Source of the DNA: Diploscapter coronatus
Lineage: Eukaryota; Nematoda; Chromadorea; Rhabditida; Rhabditidae
Direction of reading: 5' to 3'
Assembly: GCA_964036155.1 (NCBI GenBank)
Contig: OZ038423.1
Coordinates: 12,663,249-12,727,248, forward strand
DNA length: 64,000 nt
The notes under the pieces were generated by a model. The model worked only from the letters and a program-made list of their open reading frames with translations, had not been told where the DNA came from and did not search any database. Position numbers and translations under genes: made by a program. This document shows, piece by piece, positions 50,201-61,192 of this stretch. The stretch's first letter is position 1, and every line of letters starts with the position of its first letter.

Positions 50201-50669
50201 CTTGAACATCCATACTATTTCTCTCATCTCTCCTCTATTTTTCTCTATCATCACAAAGGGTCCTGTAATATGGCCTATTTCTGCTTCTTTTATCCCGTTG
50301 AAAATCTATACTATTTCTCGTATCTAATTCTTTTGTCTCTAGCGGTAAAGCGTATTTTGCCATTCTCTATTATTTGAATCTATATTTCTATATTCTTTCA
50401 GGATTAATTCTGACCTCAAATAAGCCCTCATTAACGAAAATTCTCAGTCTCGTTTAATGGGCATAAATTAAGCTTTATATCAGATATATGAGAAAATTTA
50501 TGCATATCAGAAGAAAATATTACAAATTTTACCGAGAAATGATCAATTATCGACTAAATACTTAAAAATCAAAGCTCCAAAGTATTTATATCATGAGATA
50601 GATCATGCATGCAGCAATCATACCATATTCAATTATGTCGACAGGGCAAAGCTAACAAATTAGTAGATG
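47260..50669. other. Intergenic upstream of the stomatin gene
   Basis: No gene supported. A GC-richer block at about 47940-48080 is the likely stomatin promoter region. RCTATTTCTC occurs at 50214-50223 and 50310-50319, within a pyrimidine-rich block like those near peb-1. A tRNA-like fragment is listed separately. Confidence 0.45.
49745..49795 (+). pseudogene. tRNA-Pro-like 5' half (degenerate)
   Basis: GGCCGCGTGGTACAACGGTA followed by TGAT and CGCTTG matches the acceptor strand, D-arm and start of the anticodon stem of a eukaryotic tRNA-Pro as I remember it. The anticodon loop is replaced by T-rich sequence and the T-arm is missing, so it is a fragment or decayed copy. Confidence 0.4.
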
Positions 50670-52169
50670 CTAAGATATCGCAGCAATAGAGTGTCTTGAC
50701 TTGTATTTATGAACTTTAGATGGGGTATCCGATCTGCCAAACATACGTTCGAACACCACTGCCTGAAAGATCCTTGAATTTATGCTAATCTTAAATAAAT
50801 TATACTCATTACATCCTCATCTTCGCTCTCGATGGCCTGTCTTTCGATCGTGCTCACTGAAATACTCCGGATTGGGTGTCGAGGGAATTTTGAGGCTTTG
50901 CTGAAAAATCTTAAACTTTTTTATTTTTTAACTTATTGGATATAAGAATTTGAGTAAATATTATTTTCTGGAAGAAAAACATAATATAGGTTTGAATTTT
51001 ACAAATGGCGATTATAATTGTGAAAGTTAGGAAAATTCCAACATTTGTTGAAATTTAAAATAAATTCAGGTTTAGATGTACTGTTTTAACTCAAACCTAG
51101 CCCTAGATCCTACTTTCTAGCCTCTCGTTCGCTCTCTCACTTTCAAGCGTTTTCTCGCTCCACCTTTTCTCTAGACTTCAAGTTTTAGACAGCGAGCAAA
51201 GTGACTATGGCGTGGTTGTAGGGTGTCGAGTTTAGGAAAATCATTCGGCAATGGTTACGACTCCTATTTAATCATTTTTGGTAAATTTAACAACTAAACA
51301 AGAGAACTTTCGGAAGTGGGAGAACGAATGAGAAACAGGGCTAGATTTGGGTGAAAACAGATTATGAAACTCACTAAACTTCATAAGCCCTCGCGATTTC
51401 TGTGATTAGGTTGATCTCCATGAGTTTCTCGAACAAAAATACGATCGGCAAAATAAAAATCCAAATTGAAAATTGACTATTTTCATCTCTATAATTGTAA
51501 CATTTCAGGTGAAGAAAAAGTGGGGCTTCTGCTTGGACTGAAAAGCTTTTCTAAAATTTTATTGGATTACCTTTAATTTTATTAGGAATTTAAGAATTAC
51601 CATACACTTTCTTCAAAACAAATGTTTAGTCAGAGAATTTAAAAAAGCAGATGAAGTTAGGGAATGCTAATAATTTTAGAAAATCCAAGATTTCTTAGAA
51701 ATGACTCTGAAGATTGGAACTTACGGAAATCATTGAAAAAGCAATAGCACATCGTAATAAGACATACACTACTCAAAATTATAACCGAAAACATTTGGCA
51801 AAGCTAAAATAAATTATTGTTCAGCAATTTTTCGAATAACCTACCCAAGAGTGGTATAGACACTGCAGTAAATTCAACTGATATTGTATTAACCCCGCTA
51901 TCGCTACAAAATTTAGAATAACCAACCAAAGTGTGATTAAATAAAATAGCATTCTCATAATGATTCCTTAAAAAATCCTTAAATTACCTAAAATTAAAAT
52001 TCACTTACCGAAAAAAGACTCTAGAACTTGTCTTTCGAAAAGGGTGTACGGACATTCTATCATCGGTATGAGGATAATTACATCGAGCACAATTAATATC
52101 AATAATAGAAACTTAACTACTCTTATTAAAATAATTCATTATCCTAATTAGCTCACCCTCTGTTTCCAT
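50670..52169 (-). CDS. Unrecognised four-pass membrane protein
   Basis: Seven exons in transcript order: 52169-52157, 52116-52009, 51966-51845, 51803-51725, 51537-51375, 50900-50813, 50762-50670; 221 residues, every phase agrees. The first exon encodes only METE plus one base. Four hydrophobic segments lie at about residues 6-24 (FLLLILIVLDVIILIP), 46-68 (LFYLITLWLVILNFVAIAGL), 85-104 (MFSVIILSSVCLITMCYCFF) and 130-146 (FSIWIFILPIVFLFE). The last 60 residues are polar, with RSISVSTIERQAIESEDEDA and a basic end, probably cytosolic. Cys residues occur in both loops. The topology is tetraspanin- or claudin-like, but the CCG and W-GLW signatures of those families are absent. The short exons make this gene easy to miss; the initial exon is the weakest part. 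Confidence 0.65.
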
Positions 52170-52488
52170 GCAAGCATGCTGATATCATGATGTTCCGTAA
52201 TTCGACGTTGTAGATTCAGAATCCTCATTTTATTAGTAAAATCATGAACTTTAGATCAGAATTGTTTCAAAATGATTCGAAATCTGCGAAATAGATTGAA
52301 ATTTTATCGATTTTTAGACACTTCGTATTCGAAAATGACTAAATCATATATTGATTCATTATGCATGAGAAAAATAAATTCATACATTTCGCAATCAAAT
52401 TAAGAAAAAACATATATATATTCATATTTACAAATAATTTTATTATAACAAAATCTAAAATAATTTATACAAATAAATTAAATGCAAT

Positions 52489-52873
52489 TTATTGTAAGAA
52501 TTTGAAAAGACCGTCGGATTTTTTCTCATTGTCGTTTTTCAGATAAATCAAATTAGGTAGCCTCATGCCGATACGTCGCTTTTCCATCGGCTTATTATAA
52601 TGCAATATGTTTGGTAATCTCATACCTAAAGTTATATCCTTAATTTTTATTCAAATATCGTAAATATATAAAGTTTGATTCATTTTTAAATTATGACCTA
52701 TATGATATAACTTATCGTGGTATTAAAATTGACTTCCATTTATATTTGCAAAAAAATTATAATTCACCTATCCTTCTTTTCTCCAATCTATTATCGAAGT
52801 ATTGCCCTTTAACGGTATGAGCTATGGATACGAGAAAAATCGCTATTAGTGATACCCAACTATGGAGATGCAT
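52489..52873 (-). CDS. Neuropeptide-like precursor with a duplicated peptide
   Basis: Two exons in transcript order, 52873-52768 and 52625-52489, give 80 residues. A clear signal peptide (MHLHSWVSLIAIFLVSIAHT) ends near residue 23, leaving an N-terminal Gln. The sequence EKRRIGMRLPN occurs twice, at residues 31-41 and 50-60; the KRR of each is a typical proprotein-convertase site, so processing would release IGMRLPNILHYNKPME and IGMRLPNLIYLKNDNE, the latter ending before a KK. No Gly precedes the cleavage sites, so C-terminal amidation is not expected. The intron falls inside the first repeat, after the Ile codon. TTTTTAG two to three bases before the ATG suggests trans-splicing, and AATAAA overlaps the stop codon. 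I do not recognise the peptide as a named C. elegans NLP or FLP. Confidence 0.7.
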
Positions 52874-54895
52874 TCCCTAAAAATAATATAACTAATCAAC
52901 TTTAATAAAATACAAAATAAAATATAACCAATCGATAAAATATACGACACGGCTTAAGTATACTGAAGAAGTTTGAAAATGCTCAATAATTAAATTCGCC
53001 AAGACATTCCCCCAGATGTGAATTTTCAGGCAAATTAAACAATTGTAAATGTATCTCCGAATTCGTTGAATCCAAAACAATTGTTATTCAAGAAGCGTAT
53101 ATTAATGCATCTGTTTCGAGTTGAAACTAGAGCATGGCTTATTTTAAAATGCTTTCGTAAAAATACCTTTTTGAATTTTGTCTACTTAAACAAATGTGCC
53201 ACTAATATGTCCAGTTTTTTGAGTTTGACAAATTAGAGTTCGAAATTCGAAAATAATTATAATTATAGCACGCGCGAAGTGGGATGTTCTATTTGCATTA
53301 AACATGATGCCGGGAAAAATTACATTTGTTTAGATGACAATAGATAATTGTTTAAAAGTTTAAAGATTGTGAAAGTGATGTCAAGTAATAATTAACCCTC
53401 AAAGTCAATATCTCTGGAAATTAATATTATCCCAGAAGATTAATAATATCGCTTTTCCTGGGGATATTAAGAAGATAATTCCAAGAAAGCCGTGATTAAT
53501 ATTTGAGAGGAAAAAATTCATAGTATTCTCAGAACCCCCAATAATTTGATATTTAAAAAATAAAATTGTAATTGATTTAACTAATTCTTAAAGTATCGAA
53601 AAATTAACATTGAATTTTTAAGTTTAAAGATAAATTTCCTCGAAACATGAAAGATAAACAAGATGACAAAGTGCTAATATTTAAACTACCTTTCCGGAAC
53701 TCCAAACTTAACCAGGAACTAATATAGATTCATGTTAAGATTACCTAATTAAATCTGAGTAAATTCACGCGTAGAGGATGCCGTCAAAAGATCTGTGATA
53801 TAAGATAAAATATTCTAAAGAAAAATATTTACATGCTGGAATTTTTATTATTTGGGTGGAATGCATGAAACTAAGTCTAAATCTCGCACACAAAGCTTTA
53901 GAACAATCTTTGATTAATATTGACGCAAAAATTTATTTCAAATACCGCAAAATTCATCCGATGAAAAAGCCACAACAAATTTCAATTTTCATGAAACGAA
54001 AAGACACTCTTTGGAATGCCAAATGAAAATTGACAATAGGTATTTACAAATAATGGGTGGCGTTAAAAACGTAAATTTAGCAATTTTCGGAAAAAGGTGA
54101 AAATTTACAATTAACATATAATTAATGGAAACTTTGAAACGTCATACCAAAACTGATGCTAAAATTCAGAAAATTTACAATGGCTCAATTTTAGAATGAA
54201 AATAGCCAATTCCCAGGTTGCATAATTATAAAATTAAAGCATAACAATATTAAAGAAGGCAAGATTTATATCAAAACGTATAATCTTGCCTGATGATAAA
54301 TAGAAATAAACGTTATCGATATATAAAGAATACTTGGCAAATTTTCGAAATAGTCAAAATTTGGAAGACGTGTTTTATATAATTAATTTCAAGCAATGAC
54401 GATGATATAATTTCTGAATTCGCTCATATACGAATGAAACAATGCGGATAAATGAAGCCTTGGATATGTGCACTCAAAATCGAATTTCTCGACGTTCAAC
54501 TACAGGAAATTTAATCCCCAGAAATGCTTCAAATTTCATATAAATAATATCACCCAAATAATGATGAAATACCATAAAATGGAACAATTGTGATGATGAA
54601 AGTATGAAATGCATGATATTTATTTCTATTTTAATCCCCAATTTTAAGCTGAATATTCAAATTCACAGCCTGAATTCGACAATAATAATAGGTTTAAAGT
54701 CCGGTCATTTTACTTAATCTTTCAAAGTTGAAGATAAAAATTATCGGTTTAAAAATGACTCAAGCATGTGCATTAACAAAAATGAGATTCATAAATTAAC
54801 TACTGTAGAGAAACTGACTGTAAAAAGGTTCTGCGTGTCTAGCTTTTCCAATGTTAAAAGATAGGAGCACTGTCATAATCAAGTCATTTAAATAT
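52874..54895. other. Intergenic, AT-rich
   Basis: Nothing gene-like seen between the neuropeptide-like gene and the 3' end of the exchanger gene. Long AT-rich runs only; the part next to 52874 should hold the neuropeptide promoter. Confidence 0.5.
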
Positions 54896-57800
54896 TTAGA
54901 CGTTTGAATTCTGATCATCCTGGCCTTCAGTAATCGTGTAGAGTTCATGATCATTTGAATCGTGGTAATGACCGACCATGGTAATAGGCTCGTCAGATTC
55001 TGATGAACAAGCCCGATTCCGGTCTGATGGATTATCGTGGCCATCTAAATTTGGAAAATACTAAATCATATGTTTCATCATAAGATGTATATCTCAGAAC
55101 AATGTTTCGCATAATTGTATCGTGGATTGTTGCTCACTATCTGCAAGAGAAATTTTACAATAGTGCCGAAAAATCTTACTTGTATGATCACTGCTATTAA
55201 AAGCATGCACTCCAATCGACCCCATGGCGGCCATTAACATGCCTTGTTGTGTATTTCCCTTCCGCGTTGCTAAAAATGAACAATTTATGCTAATTCTTAG
55301 CGAATTATAGCCAACATTTCCTTCCAAACAGCTTTTTCTTGTTCGTGTACTTATTTATACTCAGCATTTTATCATGGATTGACCTAATCCTGGCTTTAGC
55401 TTGGTATTCAACCTGTCTTCGTTCTCGATCTGCTTCATTTACTAGGTTTCTATCCAAGTAGTCCTAAATTTATTCTTTAAATAATAAAGACACGCCTATT
55501 TTAAGGTGCAGCTATCGAAAGTGTTCAAAACCTACCTCTTCGAAAGGATTATTCATCAGCGCTCGAATATGTGCCGAGTCCTTCGTCAATTCATCTGTAG
55601 CTTTTTCGATTTCCTCGACTCGATGAGGGTCTTTATGATTTTGAATAAAAAGACCTTCTTCGTCATCTATCAGATCCACGTTTATTCCGCTAAAATGAAG
55701 ATGATGCTTTTTGAAAAATTCGTAATTTCTCCATTACTTATATTATTTAACGCAAAAACTAGGACACTAAAGCAAAAATGCCGATCTTTGTAAGAGTTGT
55801 CCATTTTTCCCTATTTACACTATCTCAACGTTAAAAGTAGCGAATTATTCAAATATCTTCCAACAATAGGGCAGCATTATACCTCTCGGCCATCTCGTCA
55901 ATAGTCGCCTGTCTACTAAAAGAGTTGGTGGAGGAAGAGGCGATCATTTGGTCTCTAAATTGGGGTAATTGAAGAAATTAATTAGGCATCTAATTACCTC
56001 AAATTCAAGGCCTTGTCCATTTCCGCCAATTTATTGCCTTTCTTGTCCTCGGTATAGTTCTTTTGCAAAAATGGTCGTAGGAATCTTCGGGACCAGCGGC
56101 TACAGATATTCTGGAATAAAAAAGAAACAATTGCCTTAATTATCATTTCAATTAGATAGTAAATGTATTATAATAAGATGCCAATGCAAGCGATATTAAA
56201 TGTGTTAACTTTCCATTCAATCGGTATTAAATTTGAAACGTTATTTTTAGAGACTCACAATCCAACTATAATTCTTATAACCGCACAGATCCTCGATTCC
56301 CTGGGATAAGTTATCGATCATGCCATGATTGAACTCCAGGAATAATCGAAACCGATCATTTTTGCCCGCTAATTGGATTTTCAGGTATTTCACGAGTAGT
56401 TTAATTGAAGATCCCTTAATACAATAAATTTAATAAGGGACCATCTTATTATATCAAAAATAATTATTTTCAAAGATTCTTAACCATTTCATTTAAAAAT
56501 AAAAATAATTGAAAAATATTATGAATTCAATTAGAGTATCTTAAATAATGAGAAACTTATTTTAAGAGCTTCCCTTTAAATTGTGATTCAATTTAAAAAT
56601 AGCCTTACTTGAATAAAAACCGTGAATAGAATGACCATATAAGTCGCAGCTAGCAGAGTATTCTTCTCTTCAACGCTGTCATCTATCATGAAAGCTAAAG
56701 AGAAAGAAATTGCTCCTCTCAAACCTCCATAGGCCTAAAAATTAAATCTAAAAATAATAATTTAAAAATTGAAATTACAATAATAAACTGCTCCTGGAAA
56801 GATACATGTCTAACGCCTCCAGTATATCGGTTGATAATGTAGGTTAGGAAATATACGACTAAAGTAGTTGAAAATTTGAAAGGTATTCATTTTTAATTTA
56901 CCGATAAACCGAACCACGACGCATAAAACTATCGAAAATACCGAGAATAACGGGTGCCAATCTGACCAAAACCATCCCCGTTCATTTACTAGCATAACTC
57001 CCAGAATTATAAATATCATAGACTCCATGATATTGCTAAAAACTAGCATACGATTATAAAAAAGGCCTATCATGCAAAATGCGTTATATTGTCAATTCCT
57101 AATAAGCCATTCATTTTTATTTATATCAAATCCAACCTGATAACTTTCGTGAAGTACATGATACAAGCATTGGACTTGTAACTTAGGTTTCTCATGGCAT
57201 AATGGGTCTGAACCAACCCGCATGATATCAGGCTAAACATTAACATATTCTCAAAAATGTCCTATTTTCTTACGCGATAATTCCGGATAAATGAAACAGT
57301 TCTCCCAAAATATACGATAGATACGATAGTCCAAATAGAAACACTGGCTCCACCACTAAAAATTGAAGAAATAAATAGATATATGTATAAGATAAAGAAA
57401 TTAGTTGATTTTTTTAATATACTGATTTTAGATATATTGATTTTTTAGATATATCATACCTCTAACATGCTCCGTATATTTAGTAATAAACGATGTTAGG
57501 AATCCCAAAATTAGTCCTATTGCTAGTCCTCCTAGAGAGACCACCAAGAATGAGACGAATCCCATGAAGCACTGAAATTAAAATTAATTTGGATATATGA
57601 AGTCTTCGAAATATATAAAATCCAGTATATGCTAAATTCTGGGCATATAAAATTCCTTACATCGAAAAATGTGATAGACTCCAGCTCCTTAAACTCATTC
57701 GCAATATTGTAACAAACAATTGTAACAGCATCATTTAACAAAGACTCCCCAAAAACCATGAAATAGAGCATTTTATTCACTCCGACTTCTTGAAACACTG

Positions 57801-59714
57801 CTAGAACCTGAAATTTTAAATCTAAATCGTCTTTTTAGTTTAGAAGTTAGATTTATCAACTTCAATATTAAGTCGAAAAGTTAAATTGCTCCACTTCAGA
57901 GTTAAATTTGAAGTTGAAAGAATCTTCAATAAACCAACCGCAACCGGATCCACCGCTGCGATCAAACTCGCGAAGACCAAAGTGTCCAATGGCTCTGGAT
58001 GAAATCCTCTCATCAGTCCAATCAATGATAGCAATAAAAGACATCCTCCAACCAAAGCTATGTTTAGGACGGTTCCCTGGAGATAATTTAGGTTTCAAAC
58101 TTTTTGACTTTTTTCAAATAAAATCAGTCGATAATGACTTTTTGTTTGATTTCAATAATAGAAAAATTAGTCCTTATTAATAGGAAAAATCGATTAAAGT
58201 TTCAGAAATTTCAAAGTATCCGAGGAAATTTATATCAATGGTTGATAAGACTGCTTGCATACTATGAAAACTGAATCTATCATCAAGCATATTTGTATAT
58301 TCAAGATTATTTCTATTATAATAGTGATAGTGATAATAATTTCTAACTGTTGAAAATCGATATTTAATTTATTATATAAACAAATCAGTAAAAACACGTA
58401 CCACAACGGCATAAATCACAATCGTTCCAATATTTTCGATAAAAGCTCGGTCCTTCAAAGAATATGCGGACTCCAGAATAATTGGCGGTAAGAGGAAGAA
58501 GAAGAACGTTTTTGAATGGTACTCCAGAAATTTAACCGACTCATGGGTTTCGTCGCCCCTAAAAATTAATAGAAGATCATCTTATAAAATATTTCAAAAT
58601 TTGAAATATAACTAAAACAATCTTTTATACCATTAAAGACCCTTAAAATGTAGAAACAGAATGCCGCATTTCAAATTGTTAAAATACTATTTTAAAATAA
58701 AAGACCCACACAAAAATCCATCCCAAAACGATTCCGAGTAAAATTAAACAGCATGATTCTGGTAATATCTGCCTCGTATATCGAGTATGGTGATAAACTA
58801 AAATTTTAAAAAAATGAAAAAAATCAATAATTCGAAAATTTTACCTAATTTCAACACTCCTACCACGATAATAAAGAACGCCAATATCAAATTCTTCTTG
58901 ACATAGTCGAATTTGAAACCGGCAATTTTTACGCCTCCGGAGTGTTTTTCTTCTTCATGGTGAGGAAGTTCAGAAAAATTTGACTTTAAATCTGTAGCGT
59001 TTAAAATATTCGGCGATTTCTTATAATAGAGAATATTTTGGCCTTTCAGGTATTCATCCAGAGTTGATCTGAATTTAAATCAATAGAAGATCGCCTAATA
59101 AGGTATTAAAATAGAAGAGCAAAGTTATATTATCTATCTCACCAGAACAGGGTGCGTGAAACTTCAACTTCGAAGAAAAGATCTTTTTATTTCGACTTCA
59201 AGGGAGAAAATTTTCTCCAACTTTCGAATTCGATTTTTAAAATATTTGATTTCGCACAGCCCTGATCACAATATATCATGTTCTTTAACAGTGGGAAATA
59301 ACGCCTTTAATTTATTCATCTCCACTGCAGAGTAATAAGCTCACATGAACATACCATATTTTGATGCTAATGAAATTTAGAAGAACAGTCAAAACTAAAG
59401 TTTTGAAAAATCGATATCCAAAGGATTACGGCTATCGATTTTTTGCCCTTTCTCCCACTTTCACGTGCCGCTTGTTAAAAAAACATGAGATAGTGTTTCA
59501 AAACAATAATAGAAAGAAACGCCTTAAAAATTTCAAGTGAAAGACCCCTTAAGTAGACTATGATCTAAAATTTTGAAACTTACAGGCTGATACCCTCAGA
59601 TTCAGCGAAAGACATGATATCGGACCAAAATTCCGTCGCATTTTCAACATTTATCTCCACAGAAAGTGAGGATTTTAAATACATCAGCAATAGGATCGAG
59701 ATTTTTAGGATCAT
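54896..59714 (-). CDS. Na+/H+ exchanger (SLC9/NHE, nematode NHX)
   Basis: Nineteen exons in transcript order: 59714-59584, 59068-58845, 58797-58710, 58558-58402, 58076-57939, 57807-57661, 57571-57460, 57355-57274, 57232-57137, 57035-56902, 56858-56779, 56734-56609, 56414-56259, 56110-55998, 55954-55883, 55689-55536, 55463-55361, 55269-55180, 55044-54896; 783 residues, phases consistent. A signal-like N-terminus ([18 protein letters not shown]) precedes a polar lumenal stretch with N-x-S/T sites. The transport domain shows [39 protein letters not shown] (with the NHE Asn-Asp pair at about 271-272), [11 protein letters not shown] and [16 protein letters not shown]. The cytosolic tail has the GIEDLCG motif and an acidic, Ser-rich end. 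It exchanges Na+ for H+ at plasma or organelle membranes. Paralogue (nhx-1 to nhx-9 or pbo-4) not assigned. Confidence 0.93.
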
Positions 59715-61192
59715 GTTTAAAAATCCTCGGTATTATCGATTTTAGAGTCAAAATATGCCTGTTGGCATGAGAAATTAGAGTTTTCAGGCCTATTTTCGAA
59801 CTTTGTTAGCGAGCTATTGCAAACCTGAAATAAGAAATGACGAATTCATGAAATGCATGAATGTAACGATTTTTCGAGCGAAATATAAAATATCAGTGGA
59901 AATCAAGTCTAATTGGTTCATGTGAAATGCATCGCGTTATTATTTCAGCATGAAAAGGATGTAGAAATAATAATAATAGATAAAATATGACTCATGAAAA
60001 ATCAAGTGAATTTCGGATATCAGCAGAAAATTGATACATAATTTAAAAGAATATCTATGTTTCGGAAGATAGATTGATATCTCTAAAATCAAGGTAAAAT
60101 CATACGTAAACTGGAATACTTTTATAACATACCTACGCCCAAATTCAATATTCATCTCCACATTCTGTCAAACGCTGTCAATTGACAATATGATGAGTGT
60201 CTTGGCGATAAAAATCCCATTAACCAACTCTCCGCGGCGCTAATGTTTGTTTGAGAATTGAGAAGCGCGACATTAAAAATTCCATCTGTCGTTATATTTT
60301 AGGCGCAACTGAGCGCTATTCAATATGAACTGATCATTATTAAGAAGAGTTCGATTGTACCGAAATTATTTTTGATTTTAAGTCTCACTCCCTCCTGTTA
60401 AAGTAAATGGGAATACGGGATGAATATCTAACGTCATGCTAACATATTCGTGATTTTATCATGATTACTAATTTTTAATGATTTCTAAATGATGTCACCC
60501 ATTTTACCATGCAATTTTATAACTTCCATCATATTTTATATCTTATTTTCACGATTTTCACGATAAACTATAAATTTTATATTTTCCTAAAATTCGATCT
60601 GATAGTTTGATATTTGATGTGTAAAATGTGCTGATTTCGACATTTTTGAATACCACCCTTCCTAAATCGCAAAATAATAATCGCACCCTTGTTTTTCAGC
60701 GATTTTATAGGCCTTTATACTAGGCGCCTAAAAATCCATTAAATAGCCGGTTAAATTACTCACAAAACCCCTTTGTCTGTGTCTCTACCTTTCCCATGAT
60801 TAAGCATATAGACTCTTGCTTCTTATTCATAGTTTAAATTCAGTTTTTACCTTATTTAAAAAAATGACATAGCTACCCCGCCTGAGGATATTTTTTCATT
60901 CATATAAAAATTTCAAAATGCATATTTTAGTCTAATTTATTCCTCTCAAATTAATGCACAACTTTAAAGCAATACCCGAAAAAATTGACGATACCTGAGC
61001 AAATTAACCCGAATTTCAATTGATATCACTTTAAATTTTCAAACGATAAGATTAGAAATGAACGACGTCTTGAACAATAATAAAATAATAGAATCTAGCA
61101 AAGTCTGTACTTCAATACAAAATAAAAGAGTGGAGTCTTATATTTTTAGGGCGATAAAAATGCAAGATCCTGATCTTTTACTTAAAGAAAAA
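59715..61192. other. Intergenic between csb-1 3' end and the exchanger promoter
   Basis: No gene supported; an 88-codon plus-strand frame at 61058-61324 is the antisense shadow of the last csb-1 exon. The exchanger promoter should lie in the lower-numbered half. Confidence 0.5.
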
